From contig JAAXNY010000017.1 of the NCBI GenBank assembly GCA_013420905.1, positions 868,001 to 932,000 on the forward strand: a DNA stretch of 64,000 bases, given 5' to 3'. This document shows positions 53,604 to 62,163 of the stretch, one piece after another; position 1 is the stretch's first letter; each line of letters opens with the position of its first letter. Both the position numbers and the translations under genes were made by a program. The stretch is from Collybia mongolica. Lineage: Eukaryota > Basidiomycota > Agaricomycetes > Agaricales > Clitocybaceae. The notes below the pieces were generated by a model. It worked only from the letters and a program-made list of their open reading frames with translations. It was not told the DNA's origin and made no database searches.

Positions 53604-56600
53604 CTCCCCCTTGATCCGAGCGCATACCTATTAATTTGGTTTTTTGTTCGTGTTCAGGGTGCGGCAGTGGTTTAGTGAAAATGTCCGCTCGGTTGTCGGC
53701 AGACGCGCAGTGGAATATTTTTATTTCTCCAGAAGTTAAGCGTTCGCGCACGAAATGGTGTTTGACGTCAATGTGTTTGCTGCGGGCATGAAAAACTGCA
53801 TTGTTTGCAAATAAGATCGCCGATTGGTTGTCTGTGATGAGATCGGTAGGTTTTTCGCATGGAAATCCGAAGTCGGCCATCAATGATCTAATCCAGGTGA
53901 CTTCTTGTGTTGCATGGCAGAGCGCCATGTATTCCGCCTCCATACTTGATAAGGCAACTGTCGGCTGCTTCTTGGAGCTCCATGAGATCACCGAGTCTCC
54001 GAGTAAGGTGACGTAGCCGGAAATTGATCTTCGATCATCGGGACTATTTCCCCAGTCCGCATCGGCATAGGTTCGGATAATCAAATTTGAGTTATTATTT
54101 GATCGGTAGAATAGGCCATGGTCCATTGTTCCTTTCAAATAACGGAAGACGCGTTTGACTGCGGTCCAATGTTCGGGACCTGGGTGACTTGAAAATTGAC
54201 TGAGGTGTTGTGTAGCATATGCAGTCTCGGGACGCGTTGAGATTGCACCCCAGATGAGCATTCCGATGGCCGTCGGATAGAATTTCTCGATTTCAGGGTA
54301 TCGCCGATCATTTTCGGTGAGTTTGATCAATTTGATGCCATGATCGAGCGGTGTTGCGACAGGGTTTGCGTTTTCAAGACCCATTTTCTTGATAATTTTC
54401 TCGAGGTATGGTTGTTGTGATAATTTAATAGATCCATTGGTGAACCTTTTTACTGAGATGCCAACGATTTGGCTAGCTTCTCCTAGGTCAGAGATTTCAA
54501 AGTGTGTCTTGAGTTCGGCTTTGAAGTCTTTGATGGTTACAAGGGTTGCACCCAAAATAGACATGTCATCCACGTGTACTCCAACAATTACCAGATTATC
54601 TCCAGATCCTCGGATATAGACGCATTGATCGGCCATCATTTTTCGGAACTTCATTTTGAAAAATGCGGAGTTGAGGAGTTTGTTCCATTCTCGTCCAGAT
54701 TGTTTAAGTCCATAAATAGTTTTTAATAATTTCCAGATGCGTGATGTGCCGTCTTCAAAGCCTGGAGGCTGCAATAAATAAATATCTTCCTTGAGAATGG
54801 CATTTAGATAAGCGCCTTTGATGTCGATGGTGTGAAAATGTAGATTATAGGCAGCGGCAATGGCTACCATGAAGCGGAGGGTGTCCATCCGAACAACTGG
54901 GGCATAGGTTTCCAGATAATCTATGCCGGGCTTCTGTGAGCATCCCTTGGCAACGAGTCTAGACTTGGCCTTGTAGAATTTTCCATCTCCATCGGTCTTG
55001 GCCTTCCATACCCATTTGGATTTGATGGGATCACGATCTGTAGGCAATTCGGTCAACTCATATGTGCCAAGATCTTTCAATTGTTGGATTTCTTCCTCCA
55101 TAGATTTTTTCCATAAAGTGCTTTGTAATGCCTCTTGGATTTCAGTGGGTTCATAAATTGTGCTGATGAAGGCAAAATCAGGGATATTGAATGTAGGAGT
55201 ATTTTCTTCCTCATCAATAATTTCGGTGATGTAGCCAGAGTCGGGTAAATCTTGATGTACTTCTTTGGGACCTCGGGCTGCGGGATTATGTAATAATCGA
55301 TAATTTGGTTGTGTCGTTGATGCAATTCGGCTTGATGGTTCTCGAATCGGTTGTGATCGTGGCTGTGTTGATTTTTCGATCATCTGCCTTGTAGTCATTG
55401 TGGGGGCAGTTTCTGGCATTTGAGCCGTTGTTTGCTTGTTTATTGCTGTCTCCCCCTCGAGCTGCAATGGCGAAAACCATTCAATTGTTTCTGGATTTTT
55501 GCTGTTTACAAATTTGACATTTCGCGACGCTTGCACTTGTCTCGCACCCGGATTAAAATATCTGTAGGCACGCGATTGATCCGAAAGTCCGGTGAAAATG
55601 AATTCGCGTGATTTCGGCTCGAGTTTGCTAAGGTTTTCACCCTGATGCAATACCCAGCACTTCGTTCCGAATTCTCGGAGATTTGATGCATTGGGCTTCT
55701 TGCCCGTAAATATTTCCTCCGGAGTTTTATCAATCAAGATCCGAGTTGGAGATCGATTCTTGAGGTACACGGCATATGCTACTGCTTCCGGCCACAAGAA
55801 TTTCGGCATATTTCTTGCAATAAGCATTGCGCGCGCATGTTCTACAATTGTTCGGTTTGCGCGCTCGGCAATTCCGTTCTGGGCCGAAGAGTACGGGGCT
55901 GCGACCTCGGAGCGGATTCCTTTTTCCGCTAGAAATCTTTGTACTTTGTCATTTACATATTCCGTTCCGTTGTCGAATCGTATGGCTTTCAATGTTTTCC
56001 CAACTTGAGTGTTTATGTAAGCATTATAATTTTTGATTGAAGTATTGATTTCTTCGGCTTCTTTGGTTTTGAGAAAATTGATGATGGTCCGGCGGCATTT
56101 CCCATCAGTAAATGAGATGTAATATCTTTCCCCTCGAATTCCTGTTGTCCGGGCAGGTCCCCATAAATCTGTGAGGGTCATCTCACCAATTTCATTAAAA
56201 GTTGTGTTTGAAAACTTTGGGAATGATGCCACGGTTTGTTTTGCTTGGATGCAGGCCATGCAATCATTGGGATCAATGGATTCGTCGACTTCCATCCCAT
56301 CAATCATTTTCTTTGATTTCAACATTTTAATTGATGCAATGTTGAGATGTCCAAAAATTCGGTGCCATTCGTCCCATGTGCGAGCTTCTGATGCGATCAA
56401 AGCCATATCGGGAATACTGATCTTTGCCATCAAATTGTAAAGCCGGCCAATTTTTCGACCTTGTAAGATGATGTCGGTAGATTTCGGGGGTGATATATTG
56501 ATGTATTCTCCTTTTAGATTCAGGGTGAACCCTGCATCTGTGATGCGCCCAACCGAAATAAGATTATAGGGTGCATTTGGAGCGTGGACAACATTTGTCA

Positions 56601-57603
56601 ACGTAATTGGTATGTGGCGATTGCCTACTTTGCATAAGATCTTTACCGATCCTCTTCCTAGTCCCGGAGTTGATCCGAATCCAATAATTTTGTGTCCGGG
56701 AGTTTCTTTGTAATTTCTGAAGATTGATCGGTCACGAAAAATGTGGGATGTTGCCGCACAATCGGCTAAAATTGAATCTGAAGTTAATGCTGGCAAGGCA
56801 ATATCCACCTGGTTTTCGGGTGCTGCTACGAAAGCATAATCGTCTGAGGCTTGGTTAGCCTTGTCTGGCTTACTGCCATTCTTCTTTTTCCATTTCGGCC
56901 TCCATTTTTGATCGGATGATCCCCCTTTCCTTTTGGGGCAATGGAAGGCAATGTGACCTTTCTGATTGCATTCGTAGCACGTCACATTTGGATTATATTT
57001 TGCTGCCAGGGCCGTATCCCCCTGGTGCCGAGATTTGATCCGTCGATCTTCCTCCAAAATTCTCGCAATTAATTTGTGACTCTCCTTGAGAGTGGCAGAA
57101 TCAACCGAAGAGATAAACGGGTCCCACATGTCAGGTAGGGACGTCAGCAACGTTATGCTGAAATCTTCATCGTTGATTTTTGAGCCCAATCCGGCCAATT
57201 CTTCGATGTAGCCGCGCAGGGTCCGAATGTGTTCCTCGATATCGGCACCCTCGGCACATTGTGCTCGAAATAACTTTCGACGCACCGTTACAATTCCGAT
57301 CGGACCACGTGCCTCATACATGGAGCACAACGCGGTCCAGGCCTGATTCGACGTCCCGGCACCTGCTATGTAAACTAGCGGTCCGTCCCCTACACGGAGC
57401 CATATGGTCGAAAGAGCCTTCCTGTCCTTCGTACGCCATTCCTCTAAATTCCCTTCATCAGTTGGACTTGAATTTGAACCATCCGCGTAACCGATTAGAC
57501 CTTGATCGGTCAAGATGTCGATCATTTTGATTTTCCATGTGTGGAAGTTCTCAGCGCCGCGTAGCGCTTCGATCCGATAGATGTTTCCGGATGATTCGGT
57601 CAT
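53593..57603 (-). CDS. Copia 2 Gag-Pol polyprotein, intact
   Basis: 1,336 residues from ATG 57603 (MTESSGNIYRIEALRG) to TAG at 53593. Domains in order: Gag with LFRAQCAEGADIEEHIRTLR; a zinc knuckle (CYECNQKGHIAFHC); protease (ILADCAATSHIF, with Cys in the usual Ser position); the integrase zinc finger (WHRIFGHLNIASIKML ... CMACIQAK) and core (LTDLWGPARTTG, IRFDNGTEYV, QNGIAERANRTIVEHAR); reverse transcriptase (KWVWKAKTDGDGKFYKAKSR, YAPVVRMDTLRFM, VGVHVDDMSILGA); and RNase H (YADADWGNSPDDRRSISGYV, KHIDVKHHFVRERL). A single frame with no shift makes Gag and Pol together, as in copia. No stop or frameshift is seen. Confidence 0.95.
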   Translation of the reverse strand: MTESSGNIYRIEALRGAENFHTWKIKMIDILTDQGLIGYADGSNSSPTDEGNLEEWRTKDRKALSTIWLRVGDGPLVYIAGAGTSNQAWTALCSMYEARGPIGIVTVRRKLFRAQCAEGADIEEHIRTLRGYIEELAGLGSKINDEDFSITLLTSLPDMWDPFISSVDSATLKESHKLIARILEEDRRIKSRHQGDTALAAKYNPNVTCYECNQKGHIAFHCPKRKGGSSDQKWRPKWKKKNGSKPDKANQASDDYAFVAAPENQVDIALPALTSDSILADCAATSHIFRDRSIFRNYKETPGHKIIGFGSTPGLGRGSVKILCKVGNRHIPITLTNVVHAPNAPYNLISVGRITDAGFTLNLKGEYINISPPKSTDIILQGRKIGRLYNLMAKISIPDMALIASEARTWDEWHRIFGHLNIASIKMLKSKKMIDGMEVDESIDPNDCMACIQAKQTVASFPKFSNTTFNEIGEMTLTDLWGPARTTGIRGERYYISFTDGKCRRTIINFLKTKEAEEINTSIKNYNAYINTQVGKTLKAIRFDNGTEYVNDKVQRFLAEKGIRSEVAAPYSSAQNGIAERANRTIVEHARAMLIARNMPKFLWPEAVAYAVYLKNRSPTRILIDKTPEEIFTGKKPNASNLREFGTKCWVLHQGENLSKLEPKSREFIFTGLSDQSRAYRYFNPGARQVQASRNVKFVNSKNPETIEWFSPLQLEGETAINKQTTAQMPETAPTMTTRQMIEKSTQPRSQPIREPSSRIASTTQPNYRLLHNPAARGPKEVHQDLPDSGYITEIIDEEENTPTFNIPDFAFISTIYEPTEIQEALQSTLWKKSMEEEIQQLKDLGTYELTELPTDRDPIKSKWVWKAKTDGDGKFYKAKSRLVAKGCSQKPGIDYLETYAPVVRMDTLRFMVAIAAAYNLHFHTIDIKGAYLNAILKEDIYLLQPPGFEDGTSRIWKLLKTIYGLKQSGREWNKLLNSAFFKMKFRKMMADQCVYIRGSGDNLVIVGVHVDDMSILGATLVTIKDFKAELKTHFEISDLGEASQIVGISVKRFTNGSIKLSQQPYLEKIIKKMGLENANPVATPLDHGIKLIKLTENDRRYPEIEKFYPTAIGMLIWGAISTRPETAYATQHLSQFSSHPGPEHWTAVKRVFRYLKGTMDHGLFYRSNNNSNLIIRTYADADWGNSPDDRRSISGYVTLLGDSVISWSSKKQPTVALSSMEAEYMALCHATQEVTWIRSLMADFGFPCEKPTDLITDNQSAILFANNAVFHARSKHIDVKHHFVRERLTSGEIKIFHCASADNRADIFTKPLPHPEHEQKTKLIGMRSDQGGVLE

Positions 57604-57677
57604 GGTCCGTAACAACTTGATCAGGGTTTGATGGATGACGTATGGACGTGGTAATGATGTTCAAGATGATTAAGGCC

Positions 57678-57690
57678 GGGGCCCATAACC
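57678..57690 (-). promoter_or_regulatory. Copia 2 primer-binding site, half initiator-tRNA type
   Basis: GGTTATGGGCCCC directly inside the 5' LTR on the minus strand, identical to copia 1 although the two elements are otherwise different. It is complementary to the initiator tRNA-Met anticodon stem-loop. Confidence 0.65.
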
Positions 57691-57908
57691 TGTTGAACTT
57701 AGCAGCAAGGGAAGGAAAGAGCGAGAAATAAAAGAGTGAATTGAGATAGTGAAATAATGTACATAATCGTTCGTATAAATACATAAATAATATAACTCCT
57801 ATAGAAATAATAAATCATATGTGAGTCCGTTAGAAAAACAAATGCGAAACTTTATATGTCCATGTGATTTTACATGTCATGTGAATGCCGGATCACTCTA
57901 TTCCAACA
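57691..57908 (-). repeat. Copia 2 5' LTR
   Basis: 218 bp, identical to 53386-53603 except G for A in TCCGTTAG. Confidence 0.92.
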
Positions 57909-58405
57909 AAGAATGGACAATTGGACCCTCCTGTCGGCAGACACCGCATCGGTGTGGCCTCCCACGTTTTGCGGCTTGCTCGTTCCCACCAGCATTTGTA
58001 GAGGATCGTCATGAGGGTCGAGAAGGGATGAATGCGGGTATCCATGAGCTTCATTGACAGTGAACCACATGTGACTAATCAGCGCCGGACCATCACCGTG
58101 ATCATCACCGCTCACCGAAAACTCAATTTGACCATATGCCAGGGGTTTCTGGAAACCCCTCAGAAACCCCGGGTTTCTACCAGAAAGGGGGTTTCTGAAT
58201 AGTTTTACCCTTACCAAAGTACCCATGGAAATGTGGAGGGGTTGAACAGATACTGCACTATTTCAATCAATTGGGCAGTCACAGGTCACAGCCCTCTCGA
58301 ATTGGGGTGAAATGTCACAGAGGTCACACTTGTAAATTTCAGTGTTTATAAAAGAGAAATACAAAAAATCGGCTACAGATGCTTTTCTACATGCCCTTAC
58401 TATGG

Positions 58406-58661
58406 GGTGACCCTCAGTAAAAAATAAAGTCAAACTCTAGTCGCGAGTTTTGACATCACCCAAATGTAATGGTCAAGAGCCAGCCCAAAGTAGTCAAAAA
58501 CCATTCATTTCCTCCCAAATGGCCAAATCCACATTGAAAGTTGACAAAATCATAAGTTTGAATTACCATTTTTATTGACTCTTATAAGACTTTTCGTTGA
58601 CTTTGTCATCACTGCTGAGTTTACACTGACTAAGCATGACTTTTTTTTACTGAGGGTGACC
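58406..58661. repeat. Small MITE-like inverted-repeat element
   Basis: 256 bp with ends GGTGACCCTCAGTAAAAAA and, on the other strand, GGTCACCCTCAGTAAAAAA. The inside repeats short GTTGACTTTG/GTTTTGACAT-type units. No ORF and no clear target duplication. Confidence 0.5.
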
Positions 58662-59096
58662 AGTGTTTGAAACTTTTTGGTAAACCCTTGACTGCCGCCT
58701 CTCCCGTCCCTCCATTCCCTTAGGAATTTTTGCCACTCATTGGTGTGCATATTAGCTTGGATTCTATCTACTCAGATTCTTTTTTTATGTCGAGGAAAGA
58801 GTCTCGGAGAGATTCCGGCGTCGAAAACCAAAATGGTCCAGTGATTGAAACTCCAGTAACGCCATGGTCACAATGCATTTGAAACTCCGAAACGTAAATG
58901 AGCCCCAGGCTGCTGAGGATCGGGCATTTGACAAGTTGGAAGGGAGATTTCAGTCTTGATTTGATTCGGAATACACAAAATGAGCACTAACGATGAGGTA
59001 TATGATAATTGTAGGGAAGAGGGATATGGTTGAGTACGTAAGGCCCAGCAGTCAAGGAATCATGCATGGAGGGGGGAGGAGGTGTCGTTGACCTCA
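58662..59096. other. Intergenic, nothing recognised
   Basis: Spacer between the small MITE and the dead pogo-like element, whose own ends could not be located. Confidence 0.5.
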
Positions 59097-61437
59097 TTAG
59101 TTGACTAATGGAATGCCAAGATGAGGGCAAGGGTGAGGGTTGCTGGTATTGATAAGGATGGTAACAGTGGTATATGGGCTGCGAGGGACTCTGTGTACTA
59201 TGATTGGAAAAGGATGCTGAGGTTGATACAGCTGGTGGGATGTTCTCGTTCTGTGGGGCCTCGTGTGCGACCGCTGCTCAGGATGAGCATTAAAGTGGTC
59301 TTGTATTCTGCCGAGGAGATCATTCTTCGTTCCATCAAGTGAGAGCTTAAGGGCAGCAGTAATATCTTGAAGCGCGGCTTTGTTCTTGGCAGCAAGCAAA
59401 CCAGTGAAGAGATGGGAATCGTCCATTTGTTCTCGGCGAGCTTTTTCTTCTGCCGCTTTTGCAGCTTTGCAGGCACGAGCTTCCTCCTTTTTCTGCTCCT
59501 TCTCTTCACATTCAGCCCTCTCGACATCTCTCCTTTCTCTTGCTTCGCGGCTTGTCAGCAACTCTGCATCAACTTGGATTGCAGCTCACTGCTTTTCCCC
59601 AGCCTTATGGTTTGCTTGATTCTGAAGGACCACCAGCTCACGACAAGTGAATACCGCATGTCCTTGAGCGGTGTCATGCTGCCATTTCAATTCCGCGATT
59701 TCAGCACGCAGACATATATTTTCATCACGTAGGTCCATCTTAGTCTTTGCATAGCCTGTTGCTGAAGTGATCAATTGATGGGATGAGGCTAAAGAGTTTG
59801 TTCGACAATGTGTCCAAGACATGGATTGAACATCCGAGGACAATGAGGGCATGTGACTGATCACAATTGCAAGGGGTTGTCTTGCTGATTGTTGAATGTC
59901 ATCAGAACCGTGAGTCACATTCCTTTCTTCCTGTGGCCCTTTCTCCTCGTCATCTGAATCATCAGAATCACTGCCAGACTCGCTGTCCTCACTAGAGATG
60001 CTGCGGCCGTCAGGGTGACTGGAATCATTGTCAAGATCAGATGTGTCCGCATCCCTCATCGCAGACTGCTCAGGATTGTAGGTAGGATCATCAGAGGATG
60101 GGATCTCCCAATCAGATGGGAGTTGTTCAGGGTATGTTTCAGGGAGCTCTAGCTGGGTGGATGTATTCTGACTTGGGGCAAAATCCACAACGCTGAAAAT
60201 TCCGGGATTAAGCGGTCAAATACCACACTTCCTCCATGCCTGCAGGATCGTATTCTTCGTGAAAGCGGTCGCCCGTGCTGCCATGTATTCTTGCATGACA
60301 TGTCTTTGCTCCATGCCCTGCCCTGTTTCCTCAAGGTAAATGTTGCACCGTTGGGCCCACACTGTCTGCAGGGGCCCAAATACACCAACGTCTAGGGGCT
60401 GGAGTTTGTGTGTGGTGTGAGCCGGTAAGCAAAGCAACTCAATGTTGGCCTTGACTGCCAACTCAATCATATCATCAGTGATATGAGACCCATGCCCATC
60501 AAATATCAGCAGGATAGGCTTTCCTGAGGTGTTCCGTTCCTTCGTTTGGGGAATGAAGCATTTCTCGAACCATCGCGTGCAGAGAAAATCACTTGTCCAG
60601 CCATTCTCAGAGGTTGCAAGACTGTAATATCATGTAAGTTACTATTGATTTTGTTATAGATGCTGCGAGCTCACCAAATGTCAGGGTGGACCTCAATAGA
60701 TTCCTCGTCGATGGTCTTTCCAGGGAATATGAATCCTGGGTAGAAGGAAGATCCATCGGCACAACTTTCGACAATGGTGACCAGCTCAAGGTCCGCGCTT
60801 CGAAGCTTGTACTGGGCATGATCTGCCTGCGACCAAAAATATTTCCATCAGCTGGTCTTTTGACCGCCTCCCAGCTGAATCCCTTTCTCATCCATGTTGT
60901 AGGCATTTCCCATGGAATCTCCTTCTCTCTCATGATCCTTGTGAGCTTCTCGAAGTAGTTGTTTACGGATGTGAAGTTGAATGCCTGCGCACGCTTAGGG
61001 TCCAAGTTGGAAGCTCAACCTAATTTAACCTCAGGGTGGCGCTTGATGAATCAATGAACATACATGTCACTTGGGTATTTTCCACAGAGACTGTGGACCT
61101 TTGGTCTCATTGTCTGCTGACAAATTGGCCGCCCCACCATGCCCAGAAACTTCATCCAATCAACCATCACCTCCTCCTGTGCAGGACTTAGCAGCATCTC
61201 CTTTACATGGGCCTCGTGTGCAGGAACATGTTCACCTCGAAACCAATTTCTCAGAGTGGTGTACAGAACATCAAATTCCTTTGCTGCTTTTGCAAGATTC
61301 TTGCAGGTACCGGTGTGTAAAGCCTCGCAAGCTTCTGCAATGCATTTTTCCACCTCGGGGGTTATGGTTTTGGTTTTTTGAGGAGGTCCACAATTATTAC
61401 AAGAGTTAACAACACCTTTTTGAGATTTGGGCATCAC
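59097..61437 (-). pseudogene. pogo-like DDE transposase, inactivated by several UGA codons
   Basis: Read on the minus strand from 61437. An N-terminal helix-turn-helix (LAKAAKEFDVLYTTLRNWFRG) is followed by FIKRHPEVKLG and DPKRAQAFNFTSVNNYF. The catalytic domain has NMDEKGIQLGGG, LIFDGHGSHIT and the third Asp in HTTHKLQPLDVGVFGPLQ. After GI-stop-PLNPGIF comes an acidic, coiled tail with a C-terminal KNDLLGRIQDHF unit. One base is missing near 60905 (TGGGAAATGCC). In-frame TGA codons lie at 61051, 61015, 60848, 60216 and 59586, mostly where relatives carry Arg. A short intron is likely between about 60660 and 60607. The protein would have moved a TA-targeting DNA element; this copy cannot. Confidence 0.82.
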
Positions 61438-62163
61438 AGAATTATCTTTCGGACGAGCTGCTCAAAGCACAGAGGTTTGCTTTCAAGCGGAGGTTGAAAA
61501 ATGTCACCCATGAATCACGCTTGTCAATTCCATTTGCTTGAACCTCACCGCATTCAACAACAACATTGCGTAGTACTTAGGGCTTTTACCCTTGTATTCT
61601 TTATATATGGGCAAAACTTTTTCCAGCTTTAGATGATAATTCACCTGCCCGATCTGGCAGGATCTGCATGCCAATACAGTTACATCAGGTGATTTTCAAG
61701 CATTCTGGCAACGCAACCTCATCGCGTTGCAACAACATTCAATCTATCAGGCTTTTGAGGGTACAGGTATATCAAGTATGTGTAGGTGGTGTCCTGTACC
61801 AAGTCTTAGGTCGAAATCATGAGTATTGCGCAACTGAGACCTGGTTTTCAAACTCTGGTACGTTTTCAAACTCCTGTCGGGGTATAGTAAAGTTTAAAGT
61901 TTTCGAGACTGCCGAACAAGTATCTTGGTCACAGGTCACAATGTGGTCCGACGAAATGTTAGGTTCGGCAGGTAAGTCACAGGTCACCGCCTGCCAAATT
62001 GATTGAAATACAGTTGACATTCTCATACTGCATCGCCTCGGGACCGACCGGAGCTCAATGCATTATTAGATTTATGCAGGACGAAGAAATGTGACACTGC
62101 GTTACCCCAAGTCACAGTTGACAGGGAAAGACCGCATAAATCAACATTACAACTAGGAACATC
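61438..62163. other. Spacer between two DDE elements
   Basis: No gene. GTCACAGGTCAC appears near 61930 and 61976, and a related GTCACAGAGGTCACAC lies at 58315, suggestive of transposon ends, but I could not fix terminal repeats. Confidence 0.4.

Larger units (their letters stand above)
53381..57913 (-). mobile_element. Ty1/copia retrotransposon 2, intact and young
   Basis: 4,523 bp (53386-57908) with 218-bp LTRs and the target duplication AAGAA (53381-53385 and 57909-57913). The LTRs differ at one base (TCCATT versus TCCGTT, a CpG site). One uninterrupted gag-pol frame fills the inside. All sign of ongoing or very recent activity. Confidence 0.95.
53127..58219. mobile_element. MULE-like non-autonomous element (MITE) interrupted by copia 2
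   Basis: Terminal inverted repeats GGGTAAAACTATTCAGAAAC at 53136 and, reverse-complemented, ending at 58210. The 9-bp direct duplication TTACCAAAG flanks them (53127-53135 and 58211-58219). Nine-base duplications are typical of Mutator-like elements. Without copia 2 and its extra target copy the element is about 547 bp. Its ends carry repeated palindromic GAAACCCC/GGGGTTTC modules. Inside, on the minus strand, a frame continues across the copia site (HMWFTVNEAHGYPHSSLLDP ... VQLSILASPILSG), possibly a captured gene piece of unknown origin. Confidence 0.7.

Noticed and set aside
8293..61053. UGA as a sense codon (recoding or selenocysteine)
   Set aside because: UGA recurs inside transposon ORFs, but RPL10, the ferritin-like gene and wc-1 end with UGA and use UGG for Trp. 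The positions fit Arg (CGA), not Trp or Sec. Mutation explains them better.
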